A DNA stretch of 5,448 nt from Thiohalobacter sp. GTDB lineage: Bacteria > Pseudomonadota > Gammaproteobacteria > Thiohalobacterales > Thiohalobacteraceae. The stretch covers positions 1 through 5,448 of the forward strand of contig JALVEM010000032.1 in the NCBI GenBank assembly GCA_027030825.1. Reading direction: 5' to 3'. Below, one piece after another: positions 1-5,427 of this stretch. Under the pieces are notes generated by a model. The model ran no database searches, had not been told where the DNA came from, and saw only the letters and a list, made by a program, of their open reading frames with translations. The position numbers were made by a program, and so were the translations under genes. Every line of letters begins with the position of its first letter. The first letter of the stretch is position 1.

Positions 1-424
1 AGGCGTAGAGCAGCATGTCGTCGGCGGTTTCCGGCCCGATGCCCTTGACGGCAAGCAGGGCTTCGCGCAGGTCGCCGGTTTCCATTCCTGACAGTGATTC
101 GAAGCCGCCCTGTTCGATATACCAGATGCAGAAGGCGCGCAGGCATTCGGCCTTGATGTTGAAGTAGCCGGAGGGGCGCAGCCATTCGGCCAGTCGCTCA
201 TGTGGCGCGTCGACGATGGCTTCGGGGTCGAGGGCGTCGGCGGCCTTGAGGTTTGCGATGGCGCGCTCGACGTTGATCCAGGCGGTGTTCTGCGTCAGTA
301 CGGCGCCGACCATGATTTCGAACGGGGTGTCGCCGGGCCACCAGTACTGGGGACCGTAGGCGGCGTACAGCCGGTCGTGGATGGTCAGCAGGCGTTTGCG
401 TGGCAGTTTCAGTTTCCGGGTCAT
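1..424 (-). CDS. Endonuclease III-like HhH-GPD DNA glycosylase, MagIII/COG2231 type (partial, 3' end outside window)
   Basis: Base-excision repair glycosylase of the helix-hairpin-helix GPD superfamily; this branch includes Helicobacter 3-methyladenine glycosylase MagIII. The window holds 141 N-terminal codons, and the gene runs off the left edge. I translated it by hand. Visible features are WWPGDTPFEIMVGAVLTQNT (residues 28-47, typical of the family) and the hairpin VKGIGPETADDM (126-137). In true endonuclease III the hairpin reads GVGRKTAN, with a catalytic Lys. Here that position is Glu132, as in MagIII, which argues for a monofunctional glycosylase without lyase activity. The catalytic Asp and any Fe-S cysteines would lie beyond the edge. 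ATG at 424 is the only usual start codon after an in-frame TGA at 466-464. No good Shine-Dalgarno is visible. The substrate cannot be deduced here; alkylated bases are an inference from MagIII. The family call is firm. Confidence 0.88.
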   Translation of the reverse strand, partial: MTRKLKLPRKRLLTIHDRLYAAYGPQYWWPGDTPFEIMVGAVLTQNTAWINVERAIANLKAADALDPEAIVDAPHERLAEWLRPSGYFNIKAECLRAFCIWYIEQGGFESLSGMETGDLREALLAVKGIGPETADDMLLYA

Positions 425-658
425 GACGGCAAGCGACGTTTCACTGCTACCGGCTGTCCTTGCTCAGGTCTCCGACGGCTTGTCCGCTTGCGCGGATGCC
501 CTGCGCTTCTCGCTCGGACACGCGCTCGCGGAACTCGCCCCTGCGGGGTTCAAACAGCCGCTCGCTCGTCCGCGTCCTCGCTGCGATGCTCGGCTGCGCC
601 GAGTCGACCTTCGCAAGAACACCCGGTAGCCCTGCAGCCGGGTGACCGGGGATGGAGC
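425..658. repeat. Hairpin-rich intergenic spacer between rluB and the glycosylase gene, possible dispersed repeat
   Basis: This 234-base GC-rich spacer has several compact perfect inverted repeats: TCCGC/GCGGA at 483-496 with a 4-base loop, CCCC/GGGG at 538-548 with a 3-base loop, CTCGGC/GCCGAG at 589-603 with a 3-base loop, and CACCCGG/CCGGGTG at 620-644. On the minus strand it is open for 71 codons (662-447). The peptide is arginine-rich, contains FEPRRGEFRERVSEREAQG, and shows no fold I recognise. From memory, similar FEPRRGEF-like peptides appear as spurious translations of dispersed intergenic elements in gammaproteobacteria. I therefore favour a non-coding repeat over a gene, but only a genome-wide search can show that it is repeated. 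Confidence 0.4.
620..644 (-). terminator. Possible weak terminator hairpin downstream of rluB
   Basis: A perfect 7-bp inverted repeat (CACCCGG/CCGGGTG) with an 11-base loop starts 14 bases past the rluB stop. On the minus strand it is followed by only a short TTCTT, not a proper U-tract. It could be a weak or Rho-assisted terminator, or a 3'-end stabilising stem. It may equally be part of the hairpin-rich spacer element. Confidence 0.3.
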
Positions 659-1483
659 TCATCGTCGTCGCGTACGGCGCGCGGTGCGTTGCCTGCCGGG
701 ACGGGAGCGGCCGGGGCGCGCGGCGGGCCGCTGCGGTTCGGCCGGCAGGCCGACGCTGCGGCGCAGTGCAGCGACCTCGGCAGGCTCGAGTTCCTGCCAG
801 CGGCCGGGCTTCAGTCGGGGCGGCAGCTTGAGGTCACCGTAGCGCACCCGGATCAGGCGGCTCACGCGATGCCCGACCGCTTCCCAGAGCCGGCGCACCT
901 CCCGGTTGCGCCCTTCCTTCAGCACCACGTGATACCAGTGATTGACGCCCTGCCCGCCGGCATCGGTGATGGATTCGAACCGCGCCGGGCCGTCGTCGAG
1001 CTCGACGCCTTCCTGCAGCCGCCGCAGGGTGTCCTCGTCCACCGGGCCCAGCACGCGCACGGCGTATTCGCGCTCGATGCCGCTGGAGGGGTGCATGAGC
1101 CGGTTGGCGAGATCCCCGTCGGTAGTCAGCAGCAGCAGGCCGCTGGTGTTGATGTCCAGCCGTCCGACGCTGATCCAGCGCCCGTGCACGAGCCGGGGCA
1201 GATGGTCGAAGACGGTGGGACGGCCTTCCGGGTCGTTGCGGGTGGTCACCTCGCCGGCCGGCTTGTGATAGAGGAGCACGCGGGTGCGCGGCGCGATCAC
1301 GCGGTCGATGGCCACGGGCCGGCCGTCGATCTCGACGCGATCGCCGGGGCCAACGCGCGTGCCGGGGGTGGCGACCTGCCGGTTGACGCGGATGCGCCCC
1401 TCGCCGATCCAGCGGTCGATCTCGCGGCGCGAGGCCATGCCGAGGCGCGCCAGCACCTTTTGCAGACGTTCGCCTTCGGTCAT
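659..1483 (-). CDS. rluB: 23S rRNA pseudouridine(2605) synthase RluB
   Basis: RsuA/RluB-family pseudouridine synthase; E. coli RluB converts U2605 of 23S rRNA to pseudouridine during large-subunit assembly in the cytoplasm. The 274-residue protein has an N-terminal S4 RNA-binding domain (about 1-50, starting ERLQKVLARLGMASRR) and then the synthase domain. The catalytic motif GRLDINTSGLLLLTTDGDLA begins at residue 107 and places the catalytic Asp at 110, the same number as in E. coli RluB. Other family signatures are LLYHKPAGEVTT (70-81), HPSSGIEREYAVRV (131-144) and EGRNREVRRLWEAVGH (190-205). Residues 247-274 form an Arg/Pro-rich basic tail, probably disordered and RNA-contacting. The ATG lies three bases after the scpB stop with no clear Shine-Dalgarno, so translation probably depends on coupling to scpB. 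The close paralogues RluE, RluF and RsuA are less likely given the length and the scpAB neighbourhood. Confidence 0.93.
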   Translation of the reverse strand: MTEGERLQKVLARLGMASRREIDRWIGEGRIRVNRQVATPGTRVGPGDRVEIDGRPVAIDRVIAPRTRVLLYHKPAGEVTTRNDPEGRPTVFDHLPRLVHGRWISVGRLDINTSGLLLLTTDGDLANRLMHPSSGIEREYAVRVLGPVDEDTLRRLQEGVELDDGPARFESITDAGGQGVNHWYHVVLKEGRNREVRRLWEAVGHRVSRLIRVRYGDLKLPPRLKPGRWQELEPAEVAALRRSVGLPAEPQRPAARPGRSRPGRQRTARRTRRR

Positions 1484-1486
1484 CGG

Positions 1487-2287
1487 TCAGGCACGGGTGT
1501 CGGGCGTGGCCGCCGTCTCGTCGTCAGCGGCCTCTTCCTCCGCGGACTCCTCTTCGGGCAGGCGCAGCTCGGGCACCTCGGGCAGCGTCTCGGTGTCCGG
1601 ATCCCAGGCGGCCACGGCGATGAACTCGCTGTCGTCGGGCATGGGCAGCAGATCGATGGCCTGGGGATCGTTGTCGATGCGATGCAGGCTGATCACCTCG
1701 GCAGGCGGCGCTTCCTCCTCCGCCTGCTTCTCGTTCGACGCCTCGTCCAGGTCGCGCAGTTCCTGCAGCGTGGGCAGCTCGTCGAGCGACTTCAGGTTGA
1801 AGTAGTCGAGAAAGGCCTTGGTGGTGGCATAGATGGCGGGCCGGCCGGGTACGTCGCGATGGCCGATCACCCGCACCCATTCGCGCTCCAGCAGGGTCTT
1901 CATGATCTGGGTGCTGACGCTGACGCCGCGGATCTCCTCGATCTCGCCGCGCGTGATCGGCTGGCGGTAGGCGATGATCGCCAGGGTCTCGAGCAGCGCC
2001 CGCGAATAGCGGGCCGGCTTTTCCTCCCAGAGCCGGTTGACCCAGGGGCTGAACTTGGCGCGCACCTGGATGCGCCAGCCGCTGGCCACCTCCTTCAGCT
2101 CCACCGCCCGGTCCCGGTAGTCCTCCGCCAGCTCGGCGAGCGCCTCGCGCAACTGCGCCTTGTCGGGCCGGGCGCCCTCTTCGGGGAAGAGCTGCTGCAT
2201 CTGCTCCAGTGTGAGCGGGCGGCCGGCGGCGAGCAGCGCCGCTTCCAGGATGTGCTTGAGTGCCAGCAGGCTTTCGGTTTCGCTCAT
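1487..2287 (-). CDS. scpB: Segregation and condensation protein B (ScpB)
   Basis: ScpB is the winged-helix (kite) subunit of the Smc-ScpA-ScpB condensin. It dimerises and binds the middle of the ScpA kleisin, helping compact and segregate sister chromosomes. The protein has 266 residues. The first winged helix spans about 5-85 (LKHILEAALLAAGRPLTLEQ) and the second about 93-165. The second includes the family hallmark YSRALLETLAIIAYRQPITR (94-113), followed by EIEEIRGVSVSTQIMKTLLE and GRPAIYATTKAFLDYF (148-163). Residues from about 180 to 266 are an acidic, low-complexity C-terminal extension rich in Glu, Asp, Ala and Pro, making the protein longer than the roughly 200-residue Bacillus form. 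An ACAGG four bases before the ATG and a stronger AGGAAGG at 2301-2307 (inside the end of scpA) may serve as ribosome-binding sites. scpA ends nine bases upstream and rluB begins three bases downstream, consistent with one operon. Confidence 0.95.
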   Translation of the reverse strand: MSETESLLALKHILEAALLAAGRPLTLEQMQQLFPEEGARPDKAQLREALAELAEDYRDRAVELKEVASGWRIQVRAKFSPWVNRLWEEKPARYSRALLETLAIIAYRQPITRGEIEEIRGVSVSTQIMKTLLEREWVRVIGHRDVPGRPAIYATTKAFLDYFNLKSLDELPTLQELRDLDEASNEKQAEEEAPPAEVISLHRIDNDPQAIDLLPMPDDSEFIAVAAWDPDTETLPEVPELRLPEEESAEEEAADDETAATPDTRA

Positions 2288-2296
2288 GGCGCCTGT

Positions 2297-3205
2297 CTAT
2301 CCTTCCTGGGTTTCCTTTTCCGGTGTTTCCGCCGTCGCCGCCGTTGCCTCTGCGGTAGCCTCGCCCTCTTCCTCGCCATCGAGTTGCGCCACCCGAGCCT
2401 TGACGTAGATGGGCGCGAACGGCTCGGCCTGGATCATCTCCAGCAGCGATTCCTTGATGAGCTCGAGGATGGCGAGGAAGGTCACGACCACGCCCATGCG
2501 CCCTTCCTCGACCCGGAACAGGGTCCGGAATTCCACGAAGTGTTCGCCGTCGACGGCCTCCAGCACCCGCGACATGCGCTCGCGCACCGAAAGCGGCTCG
2601 CGCTCGATGTGGTGATGGGAGAACATCTCGGCGCGCTTCATCACTTCGGTGAAGGCCGCCAGCAGCTCGCGCAGGTCCACGTCCGGAAGCCGGGCGGCGC
2701 GGGGCCGCTCGGGCGGCTCGGCCGAGGCGGGATGGATGTCGCGCCCCAACCGCGGCAGGCCGTCCAGGTCCTCGGCCGCCTGCTTGTAGCGCTCGTATTC
2801 CTGCAGGCGGCGGATGAGCTCGGCGCGCGGGTCTTCCTCGTCCTCTTCGGCGGCGGGCCTGGGCAGCAGCATGCGCGACTTGATCTCGGCCAGCATGGCG
2901 GCCATCACGAGGTATTCCGCCGCCACCTCCAGCCGCAGATCCTCCATCAGCGCGATGTACTCCATGTACTGGCGCGTGATCTCGGCCACCGGGATGTCGA
3001 GGATGTCCAGATTCTGGCGCCGGATCAGGTAGAGCAGCAGGTCGAGCGGGCCCTCGAAGGCCTCCAGCACCACCTCCAGGGCATCGGGTGGGATGTAGAG
3101 ATCCTGCGGGAGCTCCGTGACGGCCTCGCCACGCACCAGGGCGAGCGGCTCGGCGTCAGGCGGCAATGCCGAATCGACGGCCTGGGCCGTGGGCTGGTCA
3201 GACAT
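2297..3205 (-). CDS. scpA: Segregation and condensation protein A (ScpA kleisin)
   Basis: ScpA is the kleisin that bridges the Smc heads and recruits ScpB, closing the bacterial condensin ring on DNA. The 302-residue product has a variable N-terminal lead (1-45), then the kleisin N-terminal helical domain with AFEGPLDLLLYLIRRQNLDI (49-68) and PVAEITRQYMEYI (72-84), which contacts the Smc neck. Next are a helical Smc-side segment AAEYLVMAAMLAEIKSRMLL (95-114), an acidic/Pro-rich linker (about 117-175) that should contain the ScpB-binding part, and a C-terminal winged helix with MGVVVTFLAILELIKESLLE (237-256). The tail from 277 is Glu/Ala/Thr-rich. The ATG at 3205 is preferred because it gives the usual proteobacterial N-terminus; an ATG 28 bases further upstream is out of frame. 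The Shine-Dalgarno is weak. No smc gene is in the window, so the partner must be encoded elsewhere. Upstream lies the AT-rich inverted-repeat element that separates scpA from trpS. Confidence 0.95.
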   Translation of the reverse strand: MSDQPTAQAVDSALPPDAEPLALVRGEAVTELPQDLYIPPDALEVVLEAFEGPLDLLLYLIRRQNLDILDIPVAEITRQYMEYIALMEDLRLEVAAEYLVMAAMLAEIKSRMLLPRPAAEEDEEDPRAELIRRLQEYERYKQAAEDLDGLPRLGRDIHPASAEPPERPRAARLPDVDLRELLAAFTEVMKRAEMFSHHHIEREPLSVRERMSRVLEAVDGEHFVEFRTLFRVEEGRMGVVVTFLAILELIKESLLEMIQAEPFAPIYVKARVAQLDGEEEGEATAEATAATAETPEKETQEG

Positions 3206-3246
3206 GGAGGCGCTCTCGGGTCGGTTGCGGCATCACGCGCAATCTA

Positions 3247-3255
3247 AACATATCA
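3247..3255 (-). promoter_or_regulatory. Candidate extended -10 promoter for scpA-scpB-rluB
   Basis: On the minus strand TGATATGTT resembles an extended -10 (TGnTATAAT, four of six in the hexamer). It would start transcription about 35 bases before the scpA ATG. No good -35 is found at the expected distance, which extended -10 promoters can tolerate. The AT-rich surroundings fit a promoter, but the match is weak and untested. Confidence 0.25.
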
Positions 3256-3274
3256 CGCGAATGAAGGAAACCGG

Positions 3275-3303
3275 TCATGATCGATTTTCGGTAATCATCA
3301 TGA
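3275..3303. repeat. 7-bp inverted repeat upstream of scpA
   Basis: TCATGAT at 3275-3281 and ATCATGA at 3297-3303 form a perfect inverted repeat around a 15-base spacer, so two copies of the self-complementary TCATGA lie 23 bases apart, start to start. It sits between the candidate scpA promoter and the left tip of the inverted-repeat element. It could be an operator-like site or simply chance in AT-rich DNA. Confidence 0.25.
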
Positions 3304-3307
3304 TATG

Positions 3308-3336
3308 GCCACGGAAAACACGGAAAGCACGGAATA
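3308..3336 (+). repeat. Left terminal arm: three tandem 9-bp CACGGAAAA-type units
   Basis: The units begin at 3310, 3319 and 3328 with exact 9-base spacing, differing only in their last two bases. Read from the ATG at 3305 the arm is open as MATENTESTE and then a TAA stop. This is a by-product of the 9-base period rather than a plausible gene. Confidence 0.8.
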
Positions 3337-3447
3337 ATAATTTAATTCATTCAATTACAGGTACTATTTAATGTTGAATGTTATCTTGAAGACATTTGTT
3401 CCAGTAAATTATTGAACATGCCCAATATTCATTTGAATTTATAATAA

Positions 3448-3476
3448 TTTTCCGTGTTTTCCGTGATTTCCGTGGC
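3448..3476 (-). repeat. Right terminal arm: inverted copy of the 9-bp units
   Basis: On the plus strand the arm reads TTTTCCGTG, TTTTCCGTG and ATTTCCGTG followed by GC, the reverse complement of the left arm with three mismatches. Its outer tip is 15 bases past the trpS stop codon, so trpS transcripts would run straight into it. Confidence 0.8.
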
Positions 3477-3491
3477 TATCATTATCCATGG

Positions 3492-4709
3492 CTATTTGTA
3501 GTTCAGGCCCATGGCGTCGCGGACTTCGGCGAGGGTGTCGCGGGCGACGTCGCGGGCTTCTTCGCAGCCCTGTTCGATGACGTTGCGGACCGTGGAGGGG
3601 TCTTCCTCGTATTCGGCCGCGCGTTCGTGGATGGGCCCGAGTTCGGCCTTGACGGCGTCAATGACGGGCTGCTTGCAGTCCAGGCAGCCGATGCCGGCCG
3701 TGGTGCAGCCTTCCCGCACCCACTTGCGGGTCTCGTCGTCCGAGTAGACCAGGTGGAACTGCCAGACCGGGCACACGTCCGGATTGCCGGGGTCGGTGCG
3801 GCGCACGCGGGCGGGGTCGGTCGGCATGGTGCGGATCTTCTTCTCCACCTCCTCCAGCGGCTCGCGCAGCCCGATGGTGTTGCCGTAGGACTTGGACATC
3901 TTGCGGCCGTCGAGGCCGGGCATGCGGGCCGCCTCGGTCAGCAGCGCCTGGGGCTCGGGCAGGATGATGCGGCCGCTGCCCTCGAGATAGCCGAACAGCC
4001 GCTCGCGGTCGCCGATGGAGAGGTTCTGCTGGCCATCGAGCAGCGCCCGGGCGACCTCCAGCGCCTCGTGGTCGCCCTGCTCCTGGTAGCGGCGGCGCAG
4101 GTCGCGGTAGAGTTTGGCGTTCTTCTTGCCCATCTTGCGGATGGCCTCCTCGGCCTTCTCCTCGAAGCCCGGCTCGCGCCCGTAGATGTGGTTGAAGCGG
4201 CGGGCGACCTCGCGGGTCAGTTCCACATGCGCGACCTGATCCTCCCCCACCGGCACGCCGGCGGCCTTGTAGATGAGGATGTCCGCGCTCTGCAGCAGCG
4301 GATAGCCCAGAAAGCCGTAGGTGGCGAGGTCCTTCTCCTTGAGCTGTTCCTGCTGGTCCTTGTAGGTGGGCACCCGTTCCAGCCAGCCCAGCGGGGTGAT
4401 CATCGACAGGAGCAGGTGCAGTTCGGCATGCTCCGGCACGCGCGACTGGATGAACAGGTGCGCCATGCCGGGATTGACGCCGGCCGCCAGCCAGTCGATC
4501 ACCATGTCCCAGACGCTCGGCGCGATGATGTGCGCCTCTTCGTAGTGGGTGGTGAGCGCATGCCAGTCGGCCACGAAGAAGAAGCAGTCGTACTCGTGCT
4601 GCAGCTCGATCCAGTTCTTCAGCACGCCGTGATAGTGGCCCAGATGGAGCTTGCCGGTCGGCCGCATGCCGGACAGGATGCGACTGTTGGCGGGCAGTTT
4701 TTCTTCCAA
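3492..4709 (-). CDS. trpS: Tryptophanyl-tRNA synthetase (class Ic), Fe-S-signature type
   Basis: TrpS charges tRNA-Trp with tryptophan using ATP in the cytoplasm. The 405-residue protein has a Rossmann catalytic core with the HIGH-equivalent HLGH (22-25) in SGMRPTGKLHLGHYHG, the conserved GYPLLQSADIL (135-145) and GVPVGEDQVAHVELTREVAR (151-170), and the KMSKS loop (270-274). An extra charged, helical segment of about 60 residues (roughly 185-250) precedes KMSKS, explaining the length over the roughly 330 residues of E. coli TrpS. Cys313, 335, 342 and 345 form C-x21-C-x6-C-x2-C, close to the 4Fe-4S motif of Thermotoga TrpRS. The start is TTG at 4709: a strong GAGGAGG lies five bases before it, and the first ATG (codon 15) would remove the first strand of the nucleotide fold. 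The Shine-Dalgarno overlaps the protease stop, implying coupled translation. No attenuator or T-box is visible. Confidence 0.96.
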   Translation of the reverse strand: MEEKLPANSRILSGMRPTGKLHLGHYHGVLKNWIELQHEYDCFFFVADWHALTTHYEEAHIIAPSVWDMVIDWLAAGVNPGMAHLFIQSRVPEHAELHLLLSMITPLGWLERVPTYKDQQEQLKEKDLATYGFLGYPLLQSADILIYKAAGVPVGEDQVAHVELTREVARRFNHIYGREPGFEEKAEEAIRKMGKKNAKLYRDLRRRYQEQGDHEALEVARALLDGQQNLSIGDRERLFGYLEGSGRIILPEPQALLTEAARMPGLDGRKMSKSYGNTIGLREPLEEVEKKIRTMPTDPARVRRTDPGNPDVCPVWQFHLVYSDDETRKWVREGCTTAGIGCLDCKQPVIDAVKAELGPIHERAAEYEEDPSTVRNVIEQGCEEARDVARDTLAEVRDAMGLNYK

Positions 4710-4714
4710 GGCGT

Positions 4715-4721
4715 CCTCCTC
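4715..4721 (-). promoter_or_regulatory. trpS: Shine-Dalgarno of trpS, overlapping the protease stop codon
   Basis: GAGGAGG on the minus strand, five bases from the TTG start, shares two bases with the TGA that ends the M50 gene (4722-4720). It decides the TTG start and means ribosomes terminating on the protease message sit on the trpS initiation site. Confidence 0.75.
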
Positions 4722-5427
4722 AGCGTATCAGCAGGGCAAGTATGCTCCAGTAGGTGGTGTCGCTCACGCCCGAGAGCGGCAGGCTCACGGAAATGGCCAG
4801 CCGCAGCAGGGGCCAGAGCAGGCTGTTGAGCAGCCCGGTGACCAGCAGGGCCACCAGGATCCAGATGCCGTAGGGTTCGATGCGCGAGACCATCCAGGCA
4901 GCGCGCGGCGGCAGGATGCCGACCAGCACCCGCCCGCCGTCCAGCGGCGGCAGGGGCAGCAGGTTGAGCGCCATCAGGATGGCGTTGATAAACACGCCGG
5001 CCACGCCCATCAGCAGCAGGGGCCGGGCGAATGCGTTGCCGGCCTCGAGCAGGCCGGCGCCGACATGGATCATGACCGCCCAGAACAGCGCCATGAGCAG
5101 GTTCGACATGGGACCGGCCAGGGCCACGACGGCCATGTCGCGCCGCGGATTGGGCAGGTTGCGCGGATCCACCGGCACCGGCCTGGCCCAGCCGAACATG
5201 AAATTGCCCGGCAGCAGGAGCAGGATCAGCGGGACCAGCACGGTGCCGACCGGGTCCACGTGCTTGATGGGGTTGAGGGTGAGCCGGCCCTGCATGGCGG
5301 CGGTGCGGTCGCCGAACAGGCGGGCGACATAGCCATGCGCCACCTCGTGCACGGTGATGGCGAGCAGCACCGGCAGTGTCCAGACGGCGATTTTCTGGAC
5401 GAGGGTGAAGGCGGCGACCTCGTTCAT
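4720..5427 (-). CDS. Site-2-protease-like M50 family membrane metalloprotease
   Basis: A polytopic zinc protease predicted to cut substrates within the cytoplasmic membrane. The 235-residue protein has a first membrane segment (about 13-36) carrying the zinc motif HEVAH (27-31). The third zinc ligand is the Asp in NLLPLPPLDGGRVL (155-168, Asp163). Other family marks are FGWARPVPVDP (78-88) and ALAGPMSNLLMAL (102-114). Further hydrophobic segments lie near 60-74, 99-124, 136-158 and 186-212. The small size and absence of a PDZ domain place it with the compact COG1994/YwhC-like branch, not RseP. Substrate and role are unknown. ATG at 5427 is supported by GGAGGAG five bases upstream. The gene ends ten bases before trpS. 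In many gammaproteobacteria this family lies beside trpS and scpAB, which looks like conserved position rather than shared function. Confidence 0.93.
   Translation of the reverse strand: MNEVAAFTLVQKIAVWTLPVLLAITVHEVAHGYVARLFGDRTAAMQGRLTLNPIKHVDPVGTVLVPLILLLLPGNFMFGWARPVPVDPRNLPNPRRDMAVVALAGPMSNLLMALFWAVMIHVGAGLLEAGNAFARPLLLMGVAGVFINAILMALNLLPLPPLDGGRVLVGILPPRAAWMVSRIEPYGIWILVALLVTGLLNSLLWPLLRLAISVSLPLSGVSDTTYWSILALLIR

Larger units (their letters stand above)
3308..3476. mobile_element. MITE-like 169-bp AT-rich element with 9-bp-iterated terminal inverted repeats
   Basis: The two ends are inverted copies of one another. The left arm (3308-3336) is GC followed by CACGGAAAA, CACGGAAAG and CACGGAATA. 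The right arm (3448-3476), read on the minus strand, is GC followed by CACGGAAAT, CACGGAAAA and CACGGAAAA. They match at 26 of 29 positions, and weaker complementarity continues about 15-20 bases inward. The interior carries no gene of useful length, and bases 3331-3450 are only about 22% GC against well over 60% in the flanking genes. No clear target-site duplication is seen; TATG and TATC flank the tips but are not identical. This fits a non-autonomous miniature inverted-repeat element or a related dispersed repeat. Mobility is inferred from structure and composition; no transposase is present. It might also fold in RNA and affect trpS 3' ends or scpA expression. Confidence 0.6.

Noticed and set aside
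447..662. The 71-codon minus-strand ORF as a confident gene
   Set aside because: Despite the ATGA overlap with rluB, it has no domain signal, is Arg-rich, and spans several perfect hairpins. I left it as an observation instead of annotating a CDS.
3206..3235. Upstream ATG as an alternative scpA start
   Set aside because: The ATG 28 bases upstream of the chosen start is out of frame and has no better Shine-Dalgarno.
200..3247. A 1015-codon plus-strand ORF
   Set aside because: It lies antisense to rluB, scpB, scpA and part of the glycosylase gene, all with clear conserved motifs. Its product has no recognisable domain, and long antisense frames are expected where the sense genes avoid TTA, CTA and TCA codons at high GC.
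3310..3336. Short tandem repeats as a CRISPR array
   Set aside because: The units are only 9 bases, directly adjacent with no spacers, and appear as an inverted partner array; this is not CRISPR architecture.
3117..3371. An 84-codon plus-strand ORF running into the AT-rich gap
   Set aside because: It begins antisense to scpA and reads through the repeat arm. The residue mix changes abruptly at the gene boundary, as expected for a chance frame.
3476..3491. Intrinsic terminator right after trpS
   Set aside because: No GC stem followed by a U-tract is present. The CCATGG palindrome beside the stop is too short, and the inverted arms beyond are 111 bases apart with no T-run at the end.
4665..4667. 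ATG at TrpS codon 15 as the true start
   Set aside because: It would delete the first strand before the HLGH motif and is not preceded by a Shine-Dalgarno, whereas the TTG has GAGGAGG at ideal spacing.
3627..4829. A 400-codon plus-strand ORF
   Set aside because: It is the antisense shadow of trpS and the end of the M50 gene. The composition is low-complexity Leu/Ala/Gly/His with no domain signal.
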